Shown here piece after piece: positions 20,754 to 34,900 of a DNA stretch of 64,000 bases. Every line of letters starts with the position of its first letter. Position 1 is the first letter of the stretch. The notes below the pieces were generated by a model. That model did no database searches. It was not told the DNA's origin and saw only the letters and a program-made list of their open reading frames with translations. Made by a program: the position numbers and the translations under genes. This DNA comes from Mixophyes australis (taxonomy: Eukaryota; Chordata; Amphibia; Anura; Limnodynastidae): positions 54,312,811-54,376,810 of the forward strand of contig JAVHZZ010000011.1 in assembly GCA_036250195.1 (NCBI GenBank). Direction: 5' to 3'.

Positions 20754-23700
20754 GTGAGTGACAGGCACTGACATTTGAATTGCTGTCTTCTGAACACTAA
20801 TATTTACTGTTAAGTCAATATTTCCCATTTGTTATCTGACAAGACTCACATTCATTTTTTTGTTGTTTGCTTTTTTCAAAACAGAAATGTAAAAAATAAA
20901 TGTATTATTAAAGTCATCTGTCTTCCCCTTTTTTGTCACCATAATCTGTTCCCTGATAGTGATATTTGATAAATGTAAGGCAGTAGGATGTGATTTGTAG
21001 ATATATCAGATTGAGGACCATAGCTCCAAAAGAACACAATGCTGTTATTACCAGAGAAAAAAAATACTGTTTCAAAACACATTTCTATGGTGTTATCAAG
21101 ACTTCACTGAACTAAGCAGCATTCAATATTAACTCTATGGGGGAGATTCAATTCATAGAACCTCAAGGAAAAATCAGTGGAGAAATTACCGTAGTTACGG
21201 TAATTGTGCATGACCGACGTTGTTCACGTAGGCAATTGTATCTGCCCCTATAAATAGGATTATATTATATTAATGCAAATTACTATGTCATATGAGTTAA
21301 AGTAAATGGATTCATACAATATATTATACTTCCAGCTAAATTTGTGTTAAGATAAGTGTGAAAGATATAATATACTTTATTCAATTTTTGGAGTCTAATG
21401 TGATGGAATTCTTCATTTTATACAAAGTAGACTTGTCTTTGGGGTGTTCTAAGGTTCTGAAACAACACAAAACTAAGCTCACCACATTTGTAGTCATTAC
21501 TATTGCCCATATGTTACAAAGGTACACTATTAAATAAAATACATTTCTATTATTTATTATTAACTATTGTGACACGATAGACCGACTATGCCACCCTGTC
21601 TGTTACTGCTGGGAACCGCCTGGGCTTACTTTGCCACCGTTCCCTTTCGTTATCCCAAATGTGCCCTCTCACCGCAGCAGGAGGGGCTTACAAATGCTGC
21701 CACCACTGGACTCTTTTACCGGCATCCAGTATCGGGTTTCTTCTGGATAACTGACGCTGCTAATGTACCCCGTTACTGGTATACCTGGGCTAGTACTCTT
21801 GGGGGTATATTTACTAAACTGCGGGTTTGAAAAAGTGGAGATGTTGCCTATGGCAACCAATCAGATTCCAGCTGTCATTTTGTAGAATGCACTAAATAAA
21901 TGAAAGCTAGAATCTGATTGGTTGCCATAGGCAACATCTCCACTTTCTCAAACCCGCCGCTTAGTAAATCTAGCCCTTGACCTCTTCCTATAGATCAGAG
22001 TTGATGTGGATGGATCCCCCCTGGCCTATCACACTGGTCAAAGCTGCTGGGTAGTGGGCAGAGCGGTGGTGCTGGGAAGCTGGGTCCAAACCTTAGACAG
22101 CCGGAAACGGATTGGATTTTGAGTCTAATCTGTAGGTCACAGGATTTTCAGCATGGAAGACGTTTTCAAGCAGTTCTTTGAAGCAAGTGATGTTTATTTG
22201 CAGTCACATTGATTGAAGGTATCAGTGATCAGGTCAGATAGAACAAGTAAAACAATTTTCAATACAGTCAGTGCTTTTTATACAGATTTGAACACCGCTT
22301 CACAGGGTAAGCCAGCCTGCTTGAGGTCTGAGATATTTTTAGAATCAGAATGCAATTTGTTTACCCAAACATGTATTTACATACAATGCTAAGCTAACAA
22401 TATGTTCACTTATCTGTGATATCCTAAAACTTGCTCTGATTTCCTGCATCTTGTTTTTAGATGCAGGAAATCTAGTGGCAAGACTTAAATAAACCTTTAT
22501 GTGCCTTCAGGTGCTAGACCCTTACACATCAAAAGGTCTAATTAACATGAGATTAACATGAGTCCTTTATTCAGACAGTCACAGAATACACATTCCCAAA
22601 GAAAGCCACGAAACCACAAACAAGTCATTTCCCCACATCACAATACACAAAACACTTCCTCCACAAAGGCTTATTGTATCAGATATATACCTCAGAAATC
22701 ATACATGTCCTCTAGCAAGGTTAAAACAAAAGAGTTTCTTCCCTGCTCTCAGAAATAAAGATTACCTTTACCAAAACATACACAATATCAAAAATAACTG
22801 CTTTTGCAATTATATAAATGCCCTGCGCTATTTCCTTTAAATACATTTATACCATAAGTTACTTATAAGTGATCCAGTAACAGCTGTACTGTCTGAGTCA
22901 TGCAATAGTTTGAATATATCTAACACTTTGCAATAAATCATTCAAAAACAAAGCCCTCCGGTCTGCCTTCTCAGAATAGGCAGTGAGATAGTTCCAGCTA
23001 GACCAGACATGCTACTGCTTTACCTTTTGATGTTCTTTCATTTTAAGGTAACATGTTTGAAATAAAAAGGTTTTATAACCTATTCTTCACCCTTTGAGTT
23101 TAGATGAGTGGTGACATAATGTACTTGTGTTTTGTAAAGTGAGTTGTGCTTGCTCTGAGATATATCTGGCTATTTGAGAGGGTTGCTTGGGTTTAGCTGT
23201 AACTCACTACCAAATGTTGTCATTTTTTTCCATGAAGTAATCCTTTATTGAAATGTTGCTGTTTTTTCTTTTGTATAGTAAACATATTTGAATACATTCA
23301 AAGTAGACTTGCTTCCATTTTATATTATTTATTTTATTTAAACAATCTTTTTTCTCTCATGTCCCTCATTAGGGTGTGGTGGATTTTTGAGCATTTCTGA
23401 GGGATCATTAAGTTCTCCAAACTATCCCTTTCATTACCCCCCTAATACTCATTGCACCTGGATGTTGGAGGCAGGTGAGGGGCGTCTTGTCCAGCTAAAG
23501 GTCATGGTCTTAGATGTTGAACATTATGGATTGTGTCCCTTTGATTGGTTGGAGATTAGAGATGAAAATACATCAAGCAGGTAAATTCCCACTGAAAACC
23601 CCATAGAGCCTTATTTATGGCCAAGGAGCACTGCAAAACCCTCTTCGGAGATGCAGTGCACCTGCAAGGGCAAGCAGAGGATTTCTAAAGGGGAATTTCC

Positions 23701-26700
23701 AAATGCGTATATTTGGAATCTATAAATAAAAACTTACTACAATAAGCCTTGAATATTTACTTTTTTAGACAGATTGTGGGAAAGGTTGTAAATGTCAGAT
23801 TTTTGATTAACAACATATACAACCAAGGAAAACTGTTTAATACTAAGAAAACTGATTGTAATTTTATAATGAATCATGATTAAAAAAGGGGAAAATGTAA
23901 ACGTTCCTAATTATCTGTGAGGCATTTTGCACTATACTATTATTTCACTTGCAAAAGGTAGTTCAAGCAGGAACGCATGCTCAGAGTATATGGGAATGTA
24001 TTTCTGCTGCCCCCCTTGCCCCATCTCCCAGTTCCTTGATAAGTTTGCAGTCTGGCTCCCCTACTACCTCTCACCAGACCTCTCTTCCATCATCTTGGGA
24101 TACTTTAACATCCCCATTGATAACCTCTCTGATTTGGGCTCTATCAAACTTCTTGCTCTTCCCTCATATTTTGGCCTTCCACAATGGACCTCTTTCCCCA
24201 CCCATTGTCTTGGCACTCTCTTGACCTTGTCTTCTACCACCTTTACTCTCTCTCTGACTCCTCCATATATCCATTTCCTTTTTCTGTCCATCATCTTCTC
24301 TCCTTCACCTTCTCCTCATATCCTACAATCTCCCTGCAACTAAGCACACCCTCACTTGGCGCAATATTTACGTCTGTCACGGGCACTAGGAGTCTTTACC
24401 CAGGTATCACCAGATGATGGACTTACCAGAGCAGTATAGTTGGTAATATGGTACTCTGGTAGCGGGATGACCACGGAACAGGAGACAGCAGATGGTAAGA
24501 GAATGCTCGAGGAAAGTCTATGACTAGCAGCACTGGTAATAGGTAGTTAACTGTACACGAGAAACTGGATGGACAAGGAAACGTGAGGGTAGTCAGTGGT
24601 CTGCGTATAGCAAGTTGTACCACTGCTATAGTGAGGAGGAATGTCCAGGAGTAACGAGGAGGTGATGAGAGTCAGCGGTCTGCGTGTAGCAAGTTGTACC
24701 GCTGTCTGGGTGAATGAATGGAATCCAGGTGAAGGTATCAGGGGAGTCAGTGGTCTGCGTTAGCAAGTTGTACCACTGCTATGTGAGAGGATACTGGAAA
24801 CTGGTGACACAGGAAACAGGAGACAGTGGTCTGCCTCTAGCAAGTTGTACCACTGAAATATATATGTGAGGAGGAGCACGAGGAGATGAATGCAATGCAG
24901 AATATACACGGGCACACTGAACTTGTTCCCACGATGATATGCACAATATAATGGTAATTGAGCAGCACAGCACAAATATACAAAGTCACAAGAACTATCC
25001 AGGCTAAAAGGAAACACAGTCAAATGATAGCGATAGTCTCAGTGGATAGGGAACTCCGGAGGAGAACAACTCAGTCCAGCTAGATATGCAATACACCAGC
25101 ACAGTCAATGAGAAGTATGCATACCGTGGTTCAGGAGAGCAGGCTGTCAGAGAGACTTGCAGGGATACCTGAACGGCTGGAGGCCGGCAGGATGAGAAGT
25201 CACAGGAGGGTGGAAGCGGTAACCAAGTAGGTGCAGCGCACGATAGGTAGGCCAGCAAGGATTAAACAATACTCAACAAGCAGTAGTATATAGAACTGGA
25301 CACCTGGAGAACACGGGAGAGTTGAGGCGGTCTAGCTGAGATGAAAGCAGCGGAGCGTTGACCCGATGCAGACAGGTGAGTTGACATAAGAAGGAATACT
25401 GTAGAAGCACGGAGACAGCGGATCGGCTGGCTGCAGACACGATGAACACTGGAGAGTTGCGATGAGCAGGACTCTGAAGAAACACGGAGGCAGCGGATAG
25501 GAATCAGCTGGTGCAGTCACGATGAACACGGAAGAGTTGAGGTGAACAGGACACTGTAGAAGCACGGAGGCAGCGGATAGGAATCAGCTGGTGCAGTCAT
25601 GATGAACACGGGAGAGTTGAGGTGAGCAGGATACTGTAGAAGCACGGAGGCAGCGGATAGGAATCAGCTGGTGCAGTCACGATGAACACGGGAGAGTTGA
25701 GGTGAGCAGGATACTGTAGAAGCACGGAGGCAGCGGATAGGAATCAGCTGGTGCAGTCACGATGAACACAGGAGAGTTGAAGTGGTCTGGAAACCACAAT
25801 AGCATTAACAGGAATCAGCTGGAGCTGAATACACGAGGAAACACAGGAACACCTTCAGAGGCTCATGGGGAATGAGACTCCAAGATCCTGCAACGAGGTA
25901 TTGACCACAGGTGCTTTAAATAGGGAGTGTTGCCTGATCAGCCAATTAACTAAAAGGAACAGGTACTGAAGGTTTGAAAGGGCTGCACATGCGCAGACCC
26001 TCAGGATGGTGGACGGCCACGGTTCCTAAACACACGAGAAGTAGCACTCACAGTCCGGTGAGTGACAACGTCCTTGTAAATGCTGTATTTTCCTGCTTCA
26101 TGGAAACTCTTCACTCCCCACTAACTACCCAAACCTGTCCCAACCTGGTGACCTCCATATACAACCTCTTCCTCTCTTCTGTCCTTGATCCTGCCTGCCC
26201 CACCACCTCTGTGTACCTTGGCTCTCTAAACTTACACATCTCCTACAAAAAATGTTCACACACTGCTGAAGACCACTGGAGGAAATCTCTATCATTGACA
26301 GATTTTTTCCACTTCAAGTTCATCCTCACCTCCTACAGGTCTGCCCTATCCCTAGCCAAGCAATCTTTCGTCAAGTCTCTCACAGTATCTCAGACATATA
26401 ACCCTTGCTGACTCTTCTCCACTTTCAACTCTTTACTCTCCCCACCGCCTCCTCCCCTTCCACCCTCCATCCCTGCCACTGACTTTGCCACCTTCTTCAC
26501 CTCCAAAATTGATTAAATCTCCTTCTCCCACTCCCCTCATACCCCCTGAGTCCCTCCCCCCCATTGCCTCCCAGCCATCATCACATATGCTACTTCAGCT
26601 CCACCTCAGATGAGGAAGTGCATTCTCTACTTATGTCCTCTCCCTCTTCAGCCTGCCCCCTTGATCCTTTTCCTTCCCACCTCCTTAGAACCCTCTATCC

Positions 26701-28863
26701 TACTGCCTGCTCCCACCTTGCCCACCTCTTCAACTTATCCCTCTTCATTGTTATCTTCCCCTTATCATTAAAAAATGCTTGTATCCTGCCAGTCTCACTG
26801 TCCAGCTACCTCCCCACCCTCTCTCCCCCCTTTAGCACCCCATCTCCCTGCCCCCTTTAGCTCTTAAATTACTCAAACGACTTGTCTACAAACTTCTCAC
26901 TGGTTACTTCTCAGACAACTCCCACCTTGATCCTCTCCAATCAGGATTCTGCTCCCTCCACTCAACAGAAACTGCCCTGACCCAACTAACAAATGATCTT
27001 TCATCTTCCAAATCCAAAGTCACTATTTCTTACTCATCCTCTTGGACCTAACTGCAGCCTTCAACACAGTTGATCAACCACTCCTGCTTCACCCCTTTCC
27101 ACCATTGGCCTTTCTGACACTGTCCTCTCCTGGTTCACCTCCTATCTTTCTGACTGCTCCATCTCTGTTTCTACCTCGCACTCCTCCTTCCCATGTTCCC
27201 CTTTTGTGAGACTACTCCAATAAAAAGCCCCATTCCTTCCTGCTGCATTGTGTGAGGCATAGTTTGTTGTGCCCCTGTCTAATAGCTGACAGTTCAGACG
27301 CAGGCTTATCTGCCAACTGTCATGATTTGAGGACCTAAAAAGAGGTGGAGTTTAAAAAAACGTGGGCAAACTTTAGTCAAAAAGTGTGCATTTCTGGGTA
27401 GATCAAGCAGGGCTTGGGCAGATCAGGGTTGGGGTATATTTTGTCACAATTTTGTCTCGCGACTAGAGAAGAACAAAAAGGAACAAAGTGAGACCAGGCC
27501 AAAGACACATGCAGAACATCATTTTATGACCATATATGATCAAATAATTTGAGCGTGCTGCAGGGGTTTGTAGGCAACAGGAACACTCCTCCACCCCTTC
27601 CCCAAGTGTGCATCTGCCTTGATTTGTGCAACTGCGCCTACGTTTCCATCAAAGTGCGCAGAGCTATGGAGCAAGAAGTCGGTATTCACAGGGGAAAAAT
27701 GGGGCAAAATGAGGGCATTCCTCATAAAATACAGTAGGCCACGACTGATCCACCTTCTTTTGCAGAGCAGTGCAAAAACTAATATTTTAATGTTCAGATC
27801 AAGATTAATAAATGAGATAAGGTGCATTTTAGTGGCATTCAGGGCTGTGCACAGTGTGCACAGAGCACTCTGTTATTCCCACTCTGACAAGGGAGGGCAC
27901 TACCTCTAAGCTGGTGGAGTTCAGGTCTTATCCAATATTTTTAATAAGACACATGTTGCACCTTCCAGTTGCAATAAAGTGGAGAAGCACATTTCTGGGC
28001 ACACTTTGCTCAATGTAAAAAAAAAGCATCAAGCACACAAAAGTGCAATTTGTAATAAAGACAGTCCCAAATGTCCCAACCTTTAAGCCATACATGAGAC
28101 TAAACCAAGAAATATTTTAGGATGAAAACTTTCAAAAACATTTACCATGTTAAGAGTTTGGACTTTGATGTGATGCCTACTATTTTGCACAGTGGCCTCT
28201 TCCGATTTTTCCACTTCTGCATATGCATTTCTCCTGAGAACGGAGATAAGGCACCTTAATATGCGCAAGGCAGACCATCTAGGTTCATGGGTGCATTGTG
28301 TATTGACTGCGCTTTGTAAATGAGGTCCATTGTCAAGCCTCAATAAGGTAACTTGGGCATTATGTCATACGTATTGACTCCCACTTTTTTTGCAGGTTCT
28401 GCGGTGCTGTAGCACCCACCACTTTTATTTCTAGTTCCCATTGGTTACAAGTCCAGTTTGTATCTGATGACCGTACTGGTGGTACAGGCTTCTTTGCTAC
28501 ATATCGAATGATTGAACTTACACAGGGTAGGTTGCCAAGCAGTGTAAGCAGTTATAACACTGCTTTTGTGTTTCAGCTTAACTAACCTTGTCTCTCGACA
28601 GGGAGCTGTTCATGGGATGAATTCTTGTGTGATAACAGACGTTGTCTCTTACTTCCTGCTCTCTGTGATGGTATCTTTGACTGCGTAGACCAGAAAGATG
28701 AGGTGAACTGCAGCCAGAAGCATTGGGGTACGTCTAGGAGGTACAAATCAGCAAGCAAGTATTTCAAAAACAATACAGATAATGCGCAGAGGGTGATGAA
28801 TGTATGTTGGAAAATTAGGCAACTTACATACATCAGATACATCAGATAGTCCTCATACCTAGG

Positions 28864-28923
<60 letters not shown>

Positions 28924-31900
28924 CATATAAGTATAGTGCAGGAATCGGCCCTCAAGGTGTGACAGTATTGGTTAATAAGCCAAAGTTCAGTGGAAATATA
29001 AGTCATAAATAGATAGATCTTTCAAGATTCTGGATAGTCCTTTTGGACCAAGGCTATAAGTCCAGTCTTGTATATATGTAAAAGACAGAAAACAGAAAAA
29101 TCAGAGGACTAGTGTGTGTTTGTGATAGCCCATCACCATAGTAAACACACCAGGAAATTAATAAATTAGCTTATCTGATTTTTCTGTTTTCTGTCTTTTA
29201 CATATATACAAGACTGGACTTATAACCTGGGTCCAAGAGGACTATCCAGAATCTTAAAAGATCTATCTATTTATGACTTATATTTCCACTGAACTTTGGC
29301 TTATTAACCAATACTGTCACACCTTGAGCGCCGATTCCTGCACTATACCTATATATTTATTCTGGACTTACCACCCATTTCAAGGAAGGCTGTCTCCATA
29401 CGTGGAAGAGGTGTTTTAAATTTCCACTTTTAAATTTCCACTTTGTCCATTGTGTCTATAATATATGTAATTCTAAAATGAATCAATGTGTCAAGTGTGG
29501 GTATATTGTTACAGGTGTGCTCTTATTAGATAGACCAAGGGATAAATGTATCATATTCTAGCTATCATTTTGTAGAAGGTACTAAGAAGATAACTAGAAT
29601 CTGATTGTTTGCTATAGGCAACATCAACATTTTTCAAACCCGCCGGAAACTCACAGCTTGATACACTTACCCCAGATTTCAATCAATTAAATATTGATGA
29701 CTTTACAGGTTATTCCTCAAAAAGCAGAATACTACTGTGCTAGAAGGTACTAAGGTACTATAAATATATATACTGGTAGTAGTGGCAGTATGAAGATGTA
29801 TATTAGCATTTTATGAAAGATGAAAGAGAAGTAAATTTGAGGCACAATATAAACAAAGAACAACATTGTGTTTATGTTCTCAGACTGTGGGGGCTTTCTG
29901 AGCAGTCTAGATGGTTCTCTCTTCTCCCCCAATCATCCTGACCTTTATCCCGGGACGACAGTTTGTCGCTGGCTTCTCTCTGTGCCAGACGGCCTGATCA
30001 TTCGAATTCAGTTCCACAACTTTAGCCTAGAGTCAGAACAAAGCTGCAATTTTGACTATGTAGAGATCCATGACAGTGGTGGATTTGGAATTGGCAGTTT
30101 GATGGGAAGGTAAGTGAAGAAGCAATGCATAATAATAGGTTATTATAATGAAATAGATGGAACTGTGGAATGTACTTTGCAAAATAGCTGAACAAGCTTA
30201 CAGTAGGGTTGCCAGGCTGGTGAATCTCCAATCAAATTTGGCTAAACTGAAATTATAGCTTCAGGTTTTATTTTGTAAAGGCATTGGCAATTATATGCAT
30301 GACTCACACAACTGAGATGTAGAATGTTTTTCTACTATGTGTTCTGTTAGGTTTGATTTGTGGTTGCATTTACAGTAGCATTTTCTAAGCATTTTCTTTT
30401 TACAATTAGTGTTCTAGCTCCTCACTCTGCTCATAGACAATGATTATGTTTTGATTGCCTTGTTCCTTTCAGAATCCTATCTGTCCTTCTAACATTATTT
30501 CTCCTTTTTCTTGTGATGATTTATCTGGTGCTTTTATTGTATAAACTCTCAGTAGCTTATACAAGTAGTTAGACTTCAATAGTATAAAAATAAATTATTT
30601 TATTCATAGGATCAGCAGACCTTCACTTTTATATTTCTTTTGTTAGGTTCTGCGGTTCTGAAACTCCACCTAGCTTTACTTCCTCTGGTACACAAATGAC
30701 TATTCTGTTTGTGGCAGATGAGGAAGTATCAGATGTAGGATTCTATGCTACATATCAAGCTCTTAACGCTACAGAGAGTAAGTTACATAACTTTCATGGT
30801 GCTACTATCTGTTCACTTTCATTTCTCTTTGGCTCAGATTTCTCTATTATTGTGTATCTTAGATATGAACCCATGCTAAGTAATTGTCTTTATTTCAAAA
30901 TTATTAATGTTATTAATATTGCACCATTAATCTTCCTTTCTCTTAGGTGACTGTGGTTCTTTGGATTTGAGGTGTGGTGATGGAAGATGTCTACCTTTGC
31001 AATGGGCCTGTGATGGGTGGCTAGACTGTTCTGATGGTAGAGATGAACAGGAGTGTCCAGAGATACCTGACCCTGAACCAGGTAATAACCACTAGGACTG
31101 GTTTGTTTTCCAAAACCAAGAAATTGTTCTGACTTAACTTCTACTTAGTGTTAATCTGTGTAACATAAACTACTACCTGTCAAGCCCACATTTCACCTAA
31201 CTCTTTGTTCCCTCTCATCTTGCCCTAGTGAATCCATGTCAGCCACTGAATGTTCCTCTGTGCCATGGTTTGTCTTACTCCCTCACTGTGTTTCCCAATC
31301 TCTGGGTTCCTCTTCTAGAGCAACCAGCAGTCAGTGAGTTATTCAAAGGATATAAGGTAATGTTATTGCTTTGACTTTGTATATAAGTCTTATATTATAT
31401 ACTGCAGCTTGTGGAGTGAATGTAAAAGCAAAACACTCAGCAATTTTTTGTTTGAATTATTATTAAAAATGGTCATACAGAACAATGTCCAAGTTTTAAT
31501 TCTAGAAATTAAACATAAAGGACAGTGTTGCAAATGAAAATGGTAACCATTCTTCCACACTCCTGAAGGTAGTTGATGCTACTACAGGGATACAATATTT
31601 AAACATGTGAGGCCTGAGTCATTAAGGGGAGCAAGGCAAAAAAAAGAAGTCAATATAATCCTGGACAAACCATGCTACAATGTAAGAGGTGCAAATTAGT
31701 TTATTATTTTGCACATAAAGACAATACTGGCTGTTTTTTCATGTAGCACTCAAATACTTGATAACTTTATTTTTGCACTGAAATTTAAAGTTGATTTAGG
31801 ACATGTCCTACCCCAACTATAAATCTGTCCCCACATATTAAATTTACCACCCCCCTCCAAAGCAACATGGTGTTGTCGAGGTGCACAGTCACTCCTTAAT

Positions 31901-34900
31901 AACTCAGGCCCATGGACTGTAAGACATATTAAAGTAATTCTATCGTTTTAAAATAAGCATTGCTCAATCAATTGTATGTGTGTCCAAAGCACATGGTGGT
32001 TTATTTTAGCAGATGTAAATAGTCAACAATTCAATACGTTAACATATTATAATACAGTACAGTACAGCACAGCCAATACCAAAAGTTACATACACACATA
32101 CCGCTGCAATCGCTGTGCTTCCATGGGTCCCAATGGAACAGTGTATCTGTTAGATAACTGTGGTCAGAGTTGACTGACCCTGATGAGGGATGCAGCTAAT
32201 ATATACAGTCAGTGTTTCATTGTGAACAATAGAGATGACGTAGCTTGCTTCCATAGGTCCAGGCACAGGGTGGCTTCAGGGTAAACAGTTCATAGGCTGA
32301 TTCAATCTAAGGAATCCAAAGGAGGGGGTCATCTCTCCAGGGGGTCTGCTCCTTTCATAGCCAGCATCATACAAAGGTTTATTCCCTAATATCAATAACT
32401 AAAGTATGCAATGTGCTATCTCTTCGCCGACTGCACCGGACAGCTGCTGATGATAAGGGCTTCGCAACACGCACGGCAAACCAATATTAAACCAATATAC
32501 TTTCGTTCATCCAATTATACGACTTCAACAGTCCACCCTTTGATAATATAATAAACTATCACCTTAAAGATGTTATATGCAGGATCTCAGTACCACGTTT
32601 CATTGTTATGTAATACAAATCCCACTTGGTGTATGACCACGCTGTTTGTAGATCTAAACAAGTTATCATAAGAGAGAGTCTTAATCCTCTAAACGATTTC
32701 TTCTTTTACTATAAACCGTACACTTCTGGAGCTTGGAGATAACCTTTTGTATGCCCTTCAAGGGTGCAATAAAACACTTAATACATTATTTGGAAAGGTA
32801 CAAGGTACAGTAGAACATGTATCAGCTATACAGAATTCTCTACTACAGTTCTTCAAGTTTAACAGGTTCTTCTGTCCAACGCATGTCTTTAAGCTCAGAA
32901 TACATTTAAACACTTCATGTTCGTCAATAGCATCATCCTATGTCTATCAATAATGTCATATACAATCTCCTTCAGCTTGCGTTAATATACACACTTCTAA
33001 TAATGTCATCAGTTCTTTTCATCAACACTTGTGGGCGGGCTATTGTCTGTTCGTTCTTCCCAGTCTCTCAATACTCAGATTTAACAGTGATCGGCTTGCA
33101 AAGCATTGGGAGACTTCAGACTAAGGGACCTAGGTGTCCTACTTTTTTCCTTAGTAACCTCCCGCCTATAGTTCGGGTACCTCAAGAATATTTAGTGGAA
33201 AGAGAACTAATCCTACTTGATATAATCACTGAGGCACGTGTGAGCACGCCCAGCACTTTGTTTGGTCTAAAACCTTACCCTCCCAAGAATGATAATCATT
33301 CTCAAGGATGCCTGCTCAAGTCCAAATATTACTGGACTGGCATCGCTGGGTGTATCTCTTTTCTAACCATGGGGTCGCCGTACTTATGGACGTAATGCTA
33401 CCCAGACAATAGCCCCTCGCACTTTCTCCAAGCTCCAAGGTTTCTAAATTTTCCTTTACCCCTGAATTGAATAGAGTAATTGGCTGGACTGATTATGCTA
33501 CTAACTTCTTCCTCCCCAATACCTCCTTATCATTACCTGAACCAGTCTCTGTCACCTGCTAATAATCAAAAGAATTAACCGCCCTGAGAAGAGAATGAAA
33601 TGAGAGAACACAAAACAGGAAAAACTACAACTTCATGCTGGACCACAGTCTTAGCCTTTGGCTCAGGTGCTACTAACTGCATTCAAGGCCTTCCAGTACA
33701 GACTCATGAGTGCCCTTGGACCCTTCTCTGAGTGTTGGCCCCTCTGCAGTGGGTGGAAAGGGCACCAGTGTGTCTCTGCTACCCTTGAAGCCGTGATGCT
33801 GGTAGCCTACACCTGGTACCTGTCTGTCAAATAACCTAAGCTTAAGAAATTTCTGCTCCACAACTTACTCTCCCGATCCAACATCCTGACAGTTAGTGTG
33901 ACCTTTCAGGAAACAGTGTTTTGGACGTTCTTGGTTGCTGTCTCACTATTTACCTTCTCTCAAGATCTAACCTAGCCTCCCAGTTACAATTTCTTCTCAC
34001 GAGGGGTCAAGAACATTTCAAAAACTGACAGGTTAGGAGTCTGCCCAGGAGTGATCTTTTGGTAGCGGGAAAGGACTAGTGGCCGAAACTATCAGTCACT
34101 TCAATCAAGTTCCAACTCTTATTCTATTCAATTCGTTCTACCGAGTACCACTACTTTATGTTCACACTGGTTTATGGTTAATTGAAAGTATGTGATTTGT
34201 TACCACTACTCATTTATTATACATCTATTATCAATAACATGAATACCCCTATCATCTATTATAACTCTAGGACTATCACATTGAATAACAAAAACTTTGA
34301 GTATGATACAGTAATACATTAGACACATTTCAATACACCTCTACCCAGACATATTTCATTGGTACACCAGTGTATACTTGAGGATCCTGCATGGTGGTAA
34401 TTGGATGACGTGTATTTGTTTTACCTGGAGGAAAACCCATCAGCAGGAGGGATATGGGATGGCTCTATTGGTCTACCTTGTCCATCTCTCCAGAGTCCAC
34501 CAGACTCCTCACCACATCTCTTCACCTTACAGACAGTTTATCCCTCAGGTAACACAAATCTTCCTATATTAACCAATATGTGTATGCGTGCATGTGTGTG
34601 TGTGTGTTCACATTTTAAAACTTAAAACAATACAACGAAAAACAAAACAAAACATAGATTTGTTAACTGTAACATAAAACCCTGCTGTCTATTTGACAGC
34701 TATGTTCGCCCTGGTGTGACAGCCATGTATGGTCGTGTGTGTAAGTGTGGACCTTACTAGCAGCTACTTCAGTTGGTAACTGTGTCACTGTATAAAGTCC
34801 TCTATGTAGTGTCCTAATCATGTGCTGGTATTGCTATAAAACGATTTCTCAGTCACCTCAACATCGCCCTCTAGACTAGAAAAATGCTGAAGACCAATGT

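Larger units (their letters stand above)
24370..26072. mobile_element. Minisatellite-rich solo LTR (family D copy 1) inside the L2 relic
   Basis: The insert 24375-26067 starts TGTCACGGGCACTAGGAG and ends GGTGAGTGACA, with a perfect 5-bp duplication ACGTC (24370-24374, 26068-26072). TG...CA ends, 5-bp TSD, 1.69 kb and no coding capacity fit a solo LTR of a gypsy-type element. It carries two tandem arrays. The same sequence recurs from 58019. Confidence 0.75.
23990..27190 (+). mobile_element. L2 LINE relic, truncated at both ends, split by a solo LTR
   Basis: Two homologous blocks, 23990-24369 and 26073-27190, line up with successive parts of the better L2 at 58095-62838. The first has endonuclease motifs ([11 protein letters not shown], where active copies have GDFN). 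The second runs from the linker region ([20 protein letters not shown]) into the RT ([12 protein letters not shown] near 27040). Frameshifts and stops are frequent. It lies in the mfrp intron between the CUB1 half-exons. Confidence 0.85.

Noticed and set aside
25273..25565. Minus-strand frames in the minisatellite LTR
   Set aside because: They are translations of tandem repeat units with no domain.
32940..33395. 151-codon + strand frame inside the retrovirus
   Set aside because: It is opposite to the element's coding strand and has no recognisable domain.
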